A DNA stretch of 64,000 bases, taken from positions 620,001-684,000 of the forward strand of contig NZ_JAFMZM010000004.1 of the NCBI RefSeq assembly GCF_024436375.1, read 5' to 3'. A model generated the notes under the pieces. The model was not told the DNA's origin and ran no database searches. It saw nothing but the letters and a program-made list of their open reading frames with translations. The stretch comes from Nocardioides astragali (GTDB lineage: Bacteria; Actinomycetota; Actinomycetes; Propionibacteriales; Nocardioidaceae). This document shows, in pieces, positions 18,166 to 26,814 of the stretch (within the stretch, counting starts at the first letter, position 1; every line of letters begins with the position of its first letter). Both the position numbers and the translations under genes were made by a program.

Positions 18166-19095
18166 CTAGGGGGCCCGGGTCGCGGGGTCGGCCTGTCGGC
18201 GTCCGTCTGCGCGGGCCTCGAGGCCCGCGCTGTGGGGCAGGACGGCGAGCGCGATCCGGGCCAGGCCGGCCGCGAGGAGGGCGGCCCCGAGCATGTGCAG
18301 GGCCACCAGTCCGACCGGCAGGTCGAGCCAGTACTGGACCCACCCCAGCACGCCTTGCAGCACCTCGATGAGCAGGACCAACGAGGTGACGGTGGCCAGC
18401 CAGCGGTGCCCGCCGCGCACCGCGACGACGAGCAGCGCGACGGTGAGGGCGACGAGGACGTACACCGACGTGGCGTGGACCTGCGACACGATCGCGGGGT
18501 CGAGCCCGTTGCGCGGTGACTCGGCGTCGCCGGCGTGCGGACCGGCACCGGTCACGACGGTGCCGAGGTAGAGCACGACCCATCCCGCCGCCAGGGTCGC
18601 CCACGCCAGGACACGCACCGGCGGCGGAGCGAGCTCGCGCTGGGGGCTGCGCAGCTCGTCGAGCAGGGCGACGCAGACCATGATGATCGCCATCGAGAGC
18701 AGGAAGTGCCCCGCCACGATCCACGGGTTGAGGTCGGTCAGCACGGTGACGCCGCCGATGAGCGCCTGCATTGGGATGCCGAGCCCGACCACGAAGGCCA
18801 GCCGGGTCGCGCGGCGGTGCCGGGCACCGAGCGCGGCGAGGAAGCACAGGATGGCCACGGCCGACAGGCCGAAGGTCAGCAGCCGGTTGCCGAACTCGAT
18901 GGCGCCGTTGATGCCCAGCTCGCCGTGCGCGACGTACGACGCGTCGGTGCAGCGCGGCCACGTCGGGCACCCGAGCCCGGAGCCGGTCAGTCGGACGGCT
19001 GCACCGGTCACGACGATGCCGATGTTGGCCACGAGGTTGGCGACCGCGAGTGGCCACAGGTGTCGGGCGAGGCGGTGGAGGAGCGCGTCCATCAT
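18166..19095 (-). CDS. ctaA: Heme A synthase (CtaA/COX15)
   Basis: Oxidises the C8 methyl of heme O to give heme A in the cytoplasmic membrane. Eight membrane segments are visible. The conserved heme-ligand histidines appear in AGHFLLSMAI and QVHATSVYV and LVALHMLGAAL, and the first loop carries the paired cysteines GLGCPTWPRCTD. Length is 309 residues. The ATG in the four-base ATGA overlap with the permease gene was chosen; a GTG two codons upstream is possible. It is the last gene of an operon with an ABC exporter. It ends 10 bases from the convergent sortase-like gene. Confidence 0.93.
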   Translation of the reverse strand: MMDALLHRLARHLWPLAVANLVANIGIVVTGAAVRLTGSGLGCPTWPRCTDASYVAHGELGINGAIEFGNRLLTFGLSAVAILCFLAALGARHRRATRLAFVVGLGIPMQALIGGVTVLTDLNPWIVAGHFLLSMAIIMVCVALLDELRSPQRELAPPPVRVLAWATLAAGWVVLYLGTVVTGAGPHAGDAESPRNGLDPAIVSQVHATSVYVLVALTVALLVVAVRGGHRWLATVTSLVLLIEVLQGVLGWVQYWLDLPVGLVALHMLGAALLAAGLARIALAVLPHSAGLEARADGRRQADPATRAP

Positions 19096-19877
19096 TCCCA
19101 CCTGAAGGTTCGAGCGGTGAGCACGGCGCCGACGACGGCCCAGCCAGCCAGGACGAGCAGGGACCGACCGTCGATGCTGGCGTCGACGAGGGCCGCGCGC
19201 ACCGCCTCGCCCAGGGCGCCGGACGGCAGCCAGGCGATCAGCGACGAAGCGGCGCCGTACGTGCTCGTCGGGAGGACCACACCGCCGCCGGCCATGAGCA
19301 GCAGGTAGACCAGGTTGGCCAGGGCCAGCGTGGCCTCGGCACGCAGCACGCCGGCGACGAAGAGCCCGAGCGCCGCGAACGCGGCCGTCCCCAGGCAGAC
19401 CGCGAGGGTGAGCGCCACGAGCGAGCGAGGAGGGTGGGCAAGCGTCGGCTCCCAGCCGAGCGCCAGTCCCACGGCCACCAGCACGACGAGCTGGAGGGCG
19501 ACGACGTTGAGCAGGGCGAGGACCTTGCCGAGCAGCAGTCCGGAGCGCGGCAGGGGCGAGGAGCCCAGGAGCTTGATCACGCCGTAGCGGCGCTCGAAGC
19601 CGGTGGCGATCGCGACGGAGGTGAAGGCGGTCGACATCACCGCGAGTGCGAGCACGCCAGGGGCGAGGATGTCGACCGCGCGGTGGCCGTCGAGGTCGAT
19701 GCCGATCCGGTCGGCCGCGGCCACCCCTCCGACGAGCACGATCACCGGGATGACGATCGCCAGCAGCAGCTGCTCGCCGTTGCGCAGCATGAGCCGCGCC
19801 TCCATGCGGGACTGCGCCAGGACCATCCGAGACAGCCGCGCCCCGCCGGGCGCTGGGGTGAAGGTGCTGGTGGTCAT
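19092..19877 (-). CDS. ABC-2 type exporter permease
   Basis: Membrane subunit of an ABC exporter, 261 residues with six predicted membrane segments (about 35-55, 75-95, 120-150, 155-175, 180-205 and 238-258) and the ABC-2 cytoplasmic loop GFERRYGVIKLLGSSPLPR. The start lies in an ATGA overlap with the ATPase gene, and its end overlaps ctaA by four bases. In mycobacteria an ABC transporter also sits between ctaA and suf (Rv1456c-1458c, from memory), which suggests a link to respiration or heme handling, but the substrate is unknown. Confidence 0.85.
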   Translation of the reverse strand: MTTSTFTPAPGGARLSRMVLAQSRMEARLMLRNGEQLLLAIVIPVIVLVGGVAAADRIGIDLDGHRAVDILAPGVLALAVMSTAFTSVAIATGFERRYGVIKLLGSSPLPRSGLLLGKVLALLNVVALQLVVLVAVGLALGWEPTLAHPPRSLVALTLAVCLGTAAFAALGLFVAGVLRAEATLALANLVYLLLMAGGGVVLPTSTYGAASSLIAWLPSGALGEAVRAALVDASIDGRSLLVLAGWAVVGAVLTARTFRWE

Positions 19878-20812
19878 GACGCCAGCTCCCGGCCCGTGAG
19901 CTCGAGGAACACGTCCTCGAGGGTGCGCTGGCCCAGGTTGAGGGTCTGCGGCAGCACGTCGTGCTCCTCGCACCACCGGGAGACCCGTCCCAGGGTCATC
20001 GAGTCGGCCGGGCCGTGGATGAGCATGCTGACCTCGTCGAGCTGGCGTACCTCGGTGTCCGGGCCGAGCTCGGCACGCAGCGACTCAGGGGCGCCGTCGG
20101 GGAAGGGACGGTTGACCACGAGCCGGATCGTCGCGGTGCGACCGTCGCGCGTCAGCTCGCCCGGCGTGCCGCTGGTGATCACCCTGCCGCGGTCGACGAT
20201 GTGGATCCGGTCGGCCAGGTGCTCCGCCTCGTCCATGTGGTGCGTGGTCAGCACGACGGTCACCCCGTCGCCGCGGATCTCCTCCAGCAGCTCCCAGGTC
20301 GTACGCCGTGCCTGCGGGTCCATGCCTGCCGTGGGCTCGTCGACGAAGACCAGCTCCGGACGACCGACCAGGGCGATCGCGAGGCCCAGGCGCTGCTGCT
20401 GCCCGCCGGAGAGGCGACGGTAGGGAGTCCTGCCGCAGTCACCGAGCCCGAGCCGCTCGCTGAGCATGGTGGTGTCGAGCGGGTGGGCGTGCAGGGACGC
20501 CATGTGCTCGAGCATCTCGAGCGCCCGCACTCCGCTCCAGGCCCCCCCGGACTGCAGCATCACGCCGATGCGGGGGAGTAGGGCGGCTCGGTCGCGCTGC
20601 GGGTCGAGACCCAGCACCCGCACCGTTCCCTGCTGGGGGACGCGGTAGCCCTCGCAGGTCTCCAGCGTCGTGGTCTTGCCGGCACCGTTGGGACCGAGGA
20701 CCGCGGTGATGGATCCGCGCGCCACCTCGAGGGACAGTCCGTCGACGGCCAGCTTGTCGCCGTACCGCATCACCAGGCCGTCGACCGAGACGGCAGGCGT
20801 AGCGGTGGACAC
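19874..20812 (-). CDS. ABC exporter ATP-binding protein
   Basis: ATPase partner of the downstream permease. Walker A is VLGPNGAGKTTTLETCEGY (near residue 38), the signature is RLSGGQQQRLGLAIALVGRP and Walker B is LVFVDEPTAGMDPQARR, followed by the H-loop LTTHHMDEAEHLADR. Residues 230-312 form the DrrA-type C-terminal extension ending in TLEDVFLELTGRELAS. GTG start, 6 bases after TAGACT, so a leaderless transcript is likely. It leads a three-gene operon ATPase-permease-ctaA. Confidence 0.9.
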   Translation of the reverse strand: MSTATPAVSVDGLVMRYGDKLAVDGLSLEVARGSITAVLGPNGAGKTTTLETCEGYRVPQQGTVRVLGLDPQRDRAALLPRIGVMLQSGGAWSGVRALEMLEHMASLHAHPLDTTMLSERLGLGDCGRTPYRRLSGGQQQRLGLAIALVGRPELVFVDEPTAGMDPQARRTTWELLEEIRGDGVTVVLTTHHMDEAEHLADRIHIVDRGRVITSGTPGELTRDGRTATIRLVVNRPFPDGAPESLRAELGPDTEVRQLDEVSMLIHGPADSMTLGRVSRWCEEHDVLPQTLNLGQRTLEDVFLELTGRELAS

Positions 20813-20818
20813 GTCGCC

Positions 20819-20824
20819 AGTCTA
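20819..20824 (-). promoter_or_regulatory. -10 element of the ABC-ctaA operon
   Basis: On the minus strand TAGACT lies 6 bases before the ATPase GTG. This fits a leaderless start for the ABC-ctaA operon. Confidence 0.45.
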
Positions 20825-21009
20825 GGGACGCGTCTCTCCACCCTCAGGTGTGGGTGGTGGCCGATGACCACGCACTCGATGCCAAGAACCTCTTGACTCA
20901 GGCCCGGCTATGGCCTTGTGTGAGGACGCTCGCTACGGGTCGCGATCCGGCCTCACGCGCGCCTGGCGAGCCGCGGGGCTCTCCAGCCTGGGAATGATGG
21001 AGGAAGCAC

Positions 21010-24000
21010 GTGTCGATCCACTACACCGGGCGGGGCGCGCGACGCGGCCTCGCCCTCCTGACCACTGCCGCAGTCGTCTGCGGCCTCGCCGCGGGGGTGC
21101 CAGGTGCCACCGCGGCACCCGGCGGCAGCGAGACTCGCATCGCACCCGCCGCCAAGGCCTCGACCCTGGGCCCCGGTCGCTACGTCGTCGTGCTCGACGA
21201 GCCCGGCGCCACCCGCTACGACGGCGGCGTCGACGGGCTCCGCGCGACCGCCCCTGCACGGGGCAAGGCGTTCGACGCCCGATCCGCGCGGGTCGCGGAC
21301 TACTCGGCCTACCTGAGCAGCCGCCAGAACGGCGTCGCACGCAGTGTCGGCGCGGAGGTGATGAGCAGGTCCACCCTCGCCGCGAGCTCGTTCACCGCGC
21401 GACTGACCGGCCAGCAGGCCACAGAGCTCGTCCAGTCCCGGGACGTCCTGATGGTCGTCAAGGACCAGGCCTTCTCGCTCGACACCTACAAGTCTCCCGA
21501 GTTCCTCGGCCTGAGCGGCCCGACCGGCGAGTGGACCAAGCACGGCGGCGTCAGCAAGGCCGGCGCGGGTGTCGTGGTCGGCGTGCTCGACTCCGGCATC
21601 TGGCCCGAGTCCGGCTCCTTCAGCGGCCAGAAGGTGGACCGCAACCCGACGGGCCCCTTCTCGATGTACCGGCGCGGCAACCAGATCTTCATGACGAAGG
21701 CCGACGGCGGAGTGTTCCGCGGCGTGTGCCAGCCCGGTGAGAAGTGGACGGCCGACGACTGCAACAGCAAGCTCGTCGGCGCCCGCTACTACCCCGATGC
21801 CTTCCTCGACAGCGTCCCGCCGCAGGAGCGCGACGGGGCCGAGTTCATCTCGACGCGCGACGGCGACGGCCACGGCTCGCACACCGCCAGCACGGCGGCG
21901 GGCAACAACGGCGTGCCGGCCAGCGTCGAGGGCCGTCAGTTCGGCCTGGTCAGCGGCATGGCGCCGGCAGCCAAAGTCGCGGCCTACAAGGTCTGCTTCA
22001 GCGACACCGACCCCAACACCGGTGGGTGCTACACCTCCTCGACCCTCGCCGCGGTCGACGACGCGATCGCCGACGGCGTCGACGTCATCAACTTCTCCAT
22101 CTCCGGCGCGACCAGCACGGTCGTCGACGCGGTGGAGTACGCCTTCCTCGGTGCTGCCGCGGCAGGAGTGTTCGTCGCGACGTCGGCGGGGAACAGTGGC
22201 CCGACCGCGTCGACCGTCGCGCACAACAGCCCGTGGGTCACCACGGTGGCGGCGTCGACGCACGTGACATACGAGAACACGGTGGTCCTGGGCGACGGCC
22301 GGACGTTCAAGGGCGCCTCGATCGCCTCGACGGGCGTCCCCGCCGGAACTCCGCTCGTCAACTCCACCGCCATCGGCGCAGCGGGCGTCAGTGCCTCCGA
22401 CGTCAACCTGTGCGCGCCGGGCAGCCTGGACCCCGCCGGAGCGGCGGGCAAGATCGTCGTCTGCACCCGCGGCACCTACGACCGGGTCGCCAAGAGCGCA
22501 GCGGTCAAGCAGGCGGGCGGCGTCGGGATGGTGCTGGCCAACCCCAGCCCCGGCCAGAGCCTGGACGCCGACTTCCACTCCGTGCCGACCGTCCACGTCG
22601 ACAACGTCGCGGGCGCCGCGATCAAGACGTACGCCACGGGCGCCGGCGCCACGGCGGCGATGGTGCTGGGTGACACCACCGGTGGCTCGGCCACACCCGT
22701 TCCCCAGGTCGCCGGCTTCTCCTCGCGTGGCCCGGCGGTCGCCAACGCGTCCGACGTCATCAAGCCCGACATCTCGGCTCCCGGCGTCAGCGTGCTGGCC
22801 GCGGTCGCCCCGCCCTCCGGCGGCGGACGCGACTTCGACCTCTACTCCGGAACGTCGATGTCGAGCCCGCACGTCGCGGGACTGGCGGCGTTCATCCTGG
22901 GCGTCAACCCGGGGTGGAGCCCGATGGCAGTGAAGTCCGCGATGATGACGACGGCCTACGACCTCAAGAAGGCCGACGGCACGCCCGACCAGAACCCGTT
23001 CAACCAGGGTGCCGGCCACGTCGACCCGACGAAGTTCTTCGACCCCGGTCTCGTCGTCACCTCGACGCCGACCGAGTGGCTGAGCTTCTTCGAGGGCCAG
23101 GGCTTCGACTTCGGTCCCACCGTCACGCCGATGGCGGCCACCGACCTCAACATCCCGTCGATGGCCAAGGGCCAGGTGACCTCGAGCGTCACCATCGCCC
23201 GGACGTTCACCGCCCTGAAGGCAGGCACGTGGAGCGTGGAGGCCCAGGTCCCGGGCTTCGAGGTGGCGATCGACAAGCCTTCGATCACGCTGGCCCAGGG
23301 CGCGTCGGAGAAGGTGACCTTCACGTTCACCCGGACGACTGCGCCGCTGAAGGCGTTCTCGACCGGGTTCGCCACGCTGACCGGCCCCACCACGGTCCGG
23401 CTGCCAGTCGCGTTGCGTCCTGTGTCGGTGTCCGCCCCGGCGACCGTGCGCGGCACGGGCGCCTCGGGCAGCACGCCGGTGACGATCACGGCCGGCTTCA
23501 CCGGCGAGCAGCCGGTCGGCACGGACGGCCTGGCCAAGGCGACCACGGACTCGGGCACCTTGGCGGTCGCCCAGGTCGTGGAGCGTCCGGTCGCGATCGC
23601 GGCCGGGACAGCGGTGGCGAGGTTCGACCTCGACGCCACTGACGATGCCGCGGACCTCGACCTCTACGTCTACCGCGTGTCCGACACCGGCACCCGGACG
23701 CTGGTCGGCCAGTCGGCCACCGGGTCGGCGGACGAGTCCGTGACGCTGACGGCCCCGGCCGCGGGCAACTACGTCGCCGAGCTCGACGGCTTCAGCGCGG
23801 CGCCGGGTGCGTCGGGCATCGCCTACCGGTACGACCAGTACACGGTGCCCGCCGACGGTGGGCTGGGTGCCTTCGCAGCAAGCCCCAACCCGGTGCCGGT
23901 GACGCAGGGCCAGTCGACGACGTTCGACGCCGTCTGGTCCGGGCTGACGTCCGGTCGCTACCTGGGCCAGCTCACGTACGACGGTGCGCTGGCGCCGACG

Positions 24001-24024
24001 TACGTGTACGTCGACGTGCCGTGA
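21010..24024 (+). CDS. Secreted subtilisin-like serine protease (S8) with PA and PPC domains
   Basis: Extracellular endopeptidase of 1004 residues. A signal peptide (1-36, ending PGATAAPGG) is followed by an inhibitor-I9-type propeptide (about 50-160). The catalytic triad is Asp194 in GVLDSGIWPES, His291 in GHGSHTAS and Ser616 in GTSMSSPHVAG, with the oxyanion Asn in ATSAGNSGP. A protease-associated insert lies at about 410-520. The C-terminus holds Fn3-like strands (about 680-830) and a PPC-like region (LDLDATDD-type, here ARFDLDATDDAADLDLYVYR, about 870-940). GGAGGAA precedes the GTG start. It stands alone, with non-coding DNA on both sides and a strong hairpin after it, so it is probably a single-gene transcript. 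Its substrate is unknown. Confidence 0.92.
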   Translation: MSIHYTGRGARRGLALLTTAAVVCGLAAGVPGATAAPGGSETRIAPAAKASTLGPGRYVVVLDEPGATRYDGGVDGLRATAPARGKAFDARSARVADYSAYLSSRQNGVARSVGAEVMSRSTLAASSFTARLTGQQATELVQSRDVLMVVKDQAFSLDTYKSPEFLGLSGPTGEWTKHGGVSKAGAGVVVGVLDSGIWPESGSFSGQKVDRNPTGPFSMYRRGNQIFMTKADGGVFRGVCQPGEKWTADDCNSKLVGARYYPDAFLDSVPPQERDGAEFISTRDGDGHGSHTASTAAGNNGVPASVEGRQFGLVSGMAPAAKVAAYKVCFSDTDPNTGGCYTSSTLAAVDDAIADGVDVINFSISGATSTVVDAVEYAFLGAAAAGVFVATSAGNSGPTASTVAHNSPWVTTVAASTHVTYENTVVLGDGRTFKGASIASTGVPAGTPLVNSTAIGAAGVSASDVNLCAPGSLDPAGAAGKIVVCTRGTYDRVAKSAAVKQAGGVGMVLANPSPGQSLDADFHSVPTVHVDNVAGAAIKTYATGAGATAAMVLGDTTGGSATPVPQVAGFSSRGPAVANASDVIKPDISAPGVSVLAAVAPPSGGGRDFDLYSGTSMSSPHVAGLAAFILGVNPGWSPMAVKSAMMTTAYDLKKADGTPDQNPFNQGAGHVDPTKFFDPGLVVTSTPTEWLSFFEGQGFDFGPTVTPMAATDLNIPSMAKGQVTSSVTIARTFTALKAGTWSVEAQVPGFEVAIDKPSITLAQGASEKVTFTFTRTTAPLKAFSTGFATLTGPTTVRLPVALRPVSVSAPATVRGTGASGSTPVTITAGFTGEQPVGTDGLAKATTDSGTLAVAQVVERPVAIAAGTAVARFDLDATDDAADLDLYVYRVSDTGTRTLVGQSATGSADESVTLTAPAAGNYVAELDGFSAAPGASGIAYRYDQYTVPADGGLGAFAASPNPVPVTQGQSTTFDAVWSGLTSGRYLGQLTYDGALAPTYVYVDVP

Positions 24025-24064
24025 CACCTCGCACCGGGGTCGGCGCGAGCTGAATCCCCCGACC

Positions 24065-24106
24065 GATGGGCGGGCGTGATCCTCGACAGGATCGCGTCCG
24101 CCCATC
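24065..24106 (+). terminator. Long hairpin downstream of the subtilase gene
   Basis: GATGGGCGG pairs with CCGCCCATC, and inside it GATCCT pairs with AGGATC around the loop CGAC; only two positions in between do not pair perfectly. It begins 40 bases after the subtilase stop. No T-tract follows, which is common for actinobacterial terminators. Confidence 0.6.
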
Positions 24107-24194
24107 AGCGTCTCCGGGTGCTGGCGGCGGTCACCCGGGCCCGGCGGAGTCTGGTGCGCCGACAAACCCGGTGCGTGGTGTCGGACCCCCCGGC

Positions 24195-24200
24195 TAGCGT
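24195..24200 (+). promoter_or_regulatory. -10 element, leaderless ABC promoter
   Basis: TAGCGT, 7 bases before the ATG of the DrrA-like ATPase. This exact hexamer recurs before four other genes here. Confidence 0.55.
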
Positions 24201-24207
24201 GGCGTCC

Positions 24208-25200
24208 ATGACACGCTCACATGCCATCGAGGCTGAGGGCCTCGTCAAGCACTTTGGGGAGACCGTGGCTGTCGACGGCGTCTCGTTCGTCGTGCCCGAG
24301 GGCTCCGTGCTCGGGTTGCTCGGCCCCAATGGCGCCGGCAAGACGACCACTGTCAGGATGATGACCACGCTGACCCGCCCGACCGCGGGCACCGCGCGGG
24401 TGGCGGGCCACGACATCGCCACCGATCCCGCCGCAGTGCGCCGGAGCATGGGGTTGACGGGTCAGGCCGCGACGGTCGACGAGCTCCTGACCGGCCGCGA
24501 GAACCTCCGCCTCATCGGCCAGCTCTACGGCCTCGACGCCGCCTACATCAGGCGGGCGAGCGACGAGCTCCTGGAGCGCTTCTCGCTCAGCGACGCGGGT
24601 GACCGCATCGCCAAGACCTACTCCGGTGGCATGCGCCGCCGACTGGACCTCGCGGTCAGCCTGATCGCGACGCCTCCCGTCCTCTTCCTCGACGAGCCGA
24701 CCACCGGCCTCGACCCGCGTTCGCGCGTGGAGCTGTGGGACGTGCTGCGCGAGCTCGTCAAGGACGGCACGACGCTGCTGCTGACCACGCAATACCTCGA
24801 GGAGGCCGACCAGCTGGCCGACAACATCGTCGTCATCGACCGCGGCACCGTGATCGCCGAGGGCACTCCCAGCCAGCTCAAGGACCAGTCCGGGGCCGCG
24901 GCCCTCGTCGTGACCGTGTCGCACGCGGACGACATCGAGGCGGCCCAGGCACTGCTGAGCCCACATGTCCGCGAGGTGCACCTCGACCGCGGCGCCCGCC
25001 AGCTCACCGCACCGGCCGAGGGGCTCGGGCACATGACGCGGGTGGCCGGCCTCTTCGACGAGAGCGGCATCGTCCTCGACGACATCGGGCTCAAGCGTCC
25101 GAGCCTCGACGACGTGTTCCTGCACCTGACCGGTCACCGTGCCGAGGCTGATCCCGCGGACGAAGATGCTGACACGACGACGGAGAAGGTCTCGCGATGA
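24208..25200 (+). CDS. DrrA-type ABC exporter ATP-binding protein
   Basis: ATPase of an ABC-2 exporter of the daunorubicin-resistance type. Walker A LLGPNGAGKTTTVRMM is near residue 40, the signature is YSGGMRRRLDLAVSL and Walker B is VLFLDEPTTGLDPRSR, with LLTTQYLEEADQLADNI after it. The DrrA C-terminal region ends in KRPSLDDVFLHLTGHRAE. Length is 330 residues. The ATG follows TAGCGT by 7 bases and has no ribosome-binding site. The stop overlaps the permease start (ATGA). The substrate cannot be told from the sequence; antibiotic or lipid export is typical of the family. Confidence 0.92.
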   Translation: MTRSHAIEAEGLVKHFGETVAVDGVSFVVPEGSVLGLLGPNGAGKTTTVRMMTTLTRPTAGTARVAGHDIATDPAAVRRSMGLTGQAATVDELLTGRENLRLIGQLYGLDAAYIRRASDELLERFSLSDAGDRIAKTYSGGMRRRLDLAVSLIATPPVLFLDEPTTGLDPRSRVELWDVLRELVKDGTTLLLTTQYLEEADQLADNIVVIDRGTVIAEGTPSQLKDQSGAAALVVTVSHADDIEAAQALLSPHVREVHLDRGARQLTAPAEGLGHMTRVAGLFDESGIVLDDIGLKRPSLDDVFLHLTGHRAEADPADEDADTTTEKVSR

Positions 25201-26021
25201 CGACGCTCGAACGCCCCCAGATCCAGCAGACCGGCCTGATGCAGCAGTCCCTGGCGATCGCCCGGCGCAACTTCCTCCACATCAAACGGATGCCCGAGAT
25301 GCTGCTCGACGTGACCATCCAGCCGGTCATGTTCGTGCTGCTGTTCGCCTACGTCTTCGGCTCCTCCATCGACGTGGCCACCCCGGCCGGCTACCGAGCG
25401 TTCCTGCTCGCCGGGATCATGGCCCAGACCGTCGCCTTCGCCTCCTTCATCGTCGCGGTGGGGCTCACCGCCGACCTGGAGAAGGGGATCGTCGACCGGA
25501 TGCGGTCCTTGCCGATCAACCCGGCGGCGGTCCTCGTGGGTCGCAGCATCTCGAGCCTGGCCCACTCCTCGATCGGACTGGTCGTCATGTCGTTGACCGG
25601 ACTGGTCATCGGCTGGCGGATCCACACCAACCTGTTCGATGCGGCCCTGGGCTACCTCCTGCTCCTCGGCTGGGGCTTCGCCATGATCTGGGTCGGCATC
25701 TGGGTCGGCTCAGCGATGCGCTCGGTCGAGGCCGTCAACGGAGTCATGTTCGCCACGATGTTCCCGATCACGTTCCTGGCCAACACCTTCGCGCCGACCG
25801 ACCGGATGCCCACGGTGCTGCGCGTCATCGCCGAGTGGAACCCGATCTCGTCGCTGACCCAGGCCGTCCGCGAGCTCTGGGGCAACGACCAGCCGCTCGC
25901 CGACGGCGCCGCCTTCCCGATGCACCACCCGATCCCGTTCACGATCGGATGGATCATCCTCATCACCGCCGTGGTGGCTCCGCTCGCGATCCGCACCTTC
26001 CGGGGACGTACGGCCGACTGA
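25197..26021 (+). CDS. DrrB-type ABC-2 exporter permease
   Basis: Membrane partner of the DrrA-like ATPase, 274 residues. Six membrane segments follow a short amphipathic N-terminus (FLHIKRMPEMLLDVTIQPVM leads into segment 1). The ABC-2 loop LEKGIVDRMRSLPINPAAVL lies near residue 95, and the NTFAPTDRMPTVLRVIAEWNP region before the last segment is characteristic of DrrB proteins. It overlaps the ATPase gene by four bases. About 70 bases separate it from sufR. Confidence 0.9.
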   Translation: MTTLERPQIQQTGLMQQSLAIARRNFLHIKRMPEMLLDVTIQPVMFVLLFAYVFGSSIDVATPAGYRAFLLAGIMAQTVAFASFIVAVGLTADLEKGIVDRMRSLPINPAAVLVGRSISSLAHSSIGLVVMSLTGLVIGWRIHTNLFDAALGYLLLLGWGFAMIWVGIWVGSAMRSVEAVNGVMFATMFPITFLANTFAPTDRMPTVLRVIAEWNPISSLTQAVRELWGNDQPLADGAAFPMHHPIPFTIGWIILITAVVAPLAIRTFRGRTAD

Positions 26022-26083
26022 CGCGGGTCGTGTCCCAGCTCACTTAGGGCACCCTTCCTTGAAGTGGCTCGGGCATTAACGTC

Positions 26084-26098
26084 ACACTGGCGTTGTGG
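26084..26098 (+). promoter_or_regulatory. Candidate SufR operator over the sufR start codon
   Basis: ACACT and TGTGG are separated by five bases, an inverted repeat of the ACACT-N5-TGTGA type that I recall being reported for mycobacterial SufR. The GTG start codon of sufR lies inside the right half-site. A TAACGT hexamer just upstream (26077-26082) could be the -10 element. Confidence 0.5.
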
Positions 26099-26814
26099 AA
26101 TTCATCAGGACGGCTGCGACCGCGGACGCAGACGCGCCCACGCGGGACCGCGTGGCGCGCACGATCCTGGAGAATGGTCCCTCGACCGCGGCCGACCTGG
26201 CCCGTCTTCTGGACCTCACTCCGGCGGCCGTGCGTCGCCACCTCGACCACCTCGCCCTCGAGGGCGTCGTGGAGTCGCGCGACCAGAAGGTCTACGGCAC
26301 GCGTGGCCGCGGGCGCCCCGCCAAGGTGTTCGCCCTGACCGAGGCCGGCCGCGACAGCTTCGACCAGCAGTACGACGACCTCGCCGTGCAGGCACTGCGC
26401 TTCCTGTCGGAGACGCAGGGCGAGGAGGCCGTGGTGGAGTTCGCCCGTCGCCGCGTCGCCTTCGTCGAGCGCGACTACGCCGCTGTGATCGCGGTCGACC
26501 CCGACCTGACCCCGGCCGAGGCGCTGGCGCGCGTGTTCACCCAGCAGGGCTACGCCGCCTCGGTGCGGGACCTGCCGCTGGCGAGTGGCCAGAGCGTGGG
26601 GGAGCAGCTGTGCCAGCAGCACTGCCCGGTCTCCCACGTCGCCCACGAGTTCCCCCAGCTCTGCGAGGCCGAGACCGAGGCCATCGCCTCGGTGCTCGGC
26701 ACCCACGTCCAGCGGTTGGCGACCATCGCCCACGGCGACGGCGTCTGCACCACCTGCATCCCCCAGACCCTCAAGACGGACCTGAAGCAGGTCCCCCAGA
26801 AGGAGCAGTCATGA
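26095..26814 (+). CDS. sufR: Fe-S cluster-sensing repressor SufR
   Basis: Winged-helix repressor that senses [4Fe-4S] clusters and controls the suf operon. The helix-turn-helix is [20 protein letters not shown] (about residues 30-49). The cluster-ligand cysteines are visible as Cys173 and Cys177 (LCQQHCP), Cys190, and Cys218/Cys221 near the C-terminus (GVCTTCIP). Length is 239 residues, usual for actinobacteria. It heads the suf operon, and its stop overlaps the sufB start (ATGA). A candidate operator overlaps its own start, which fits autoregulation. Confidence 0.93.
   Translation: MEFIRTAATADADAPTRDRVARTILENGPSTAADLARLLDLTPAAVRRHLDHLALEGVVESRDQKVYGTRGRGRPAKVFALTEAGRDSFDQQYDDLAVQALRFLSETQGEEAVVEFARRRVAFVERDYAAVIAVDPDLTPAEALARVFTQQGYAASVRDLPLASGQSVGEQLCQQHCPVSHVAHEFPQLCEAETEAIASVLGTHVQRLATIAHGDGVCTTCIPQTLKTDLKQVPQKEQS

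Noticed and set aside
20953..24165. A 1070-codon minus-strand frame opposite the subtilase gene
   Set aside because: Low-complexity His/Arg/Gly-rich translation without any domain; the plus strand has an intact catalytic triad.
26044..26062. Iron box (IdeR/DtxR site) upstream of sufR, starting TTAGGGCACCCTT
   Set aside because: Only about 11 of 19 positions agree with the consensus as I remember it; too weak to report as a feature.
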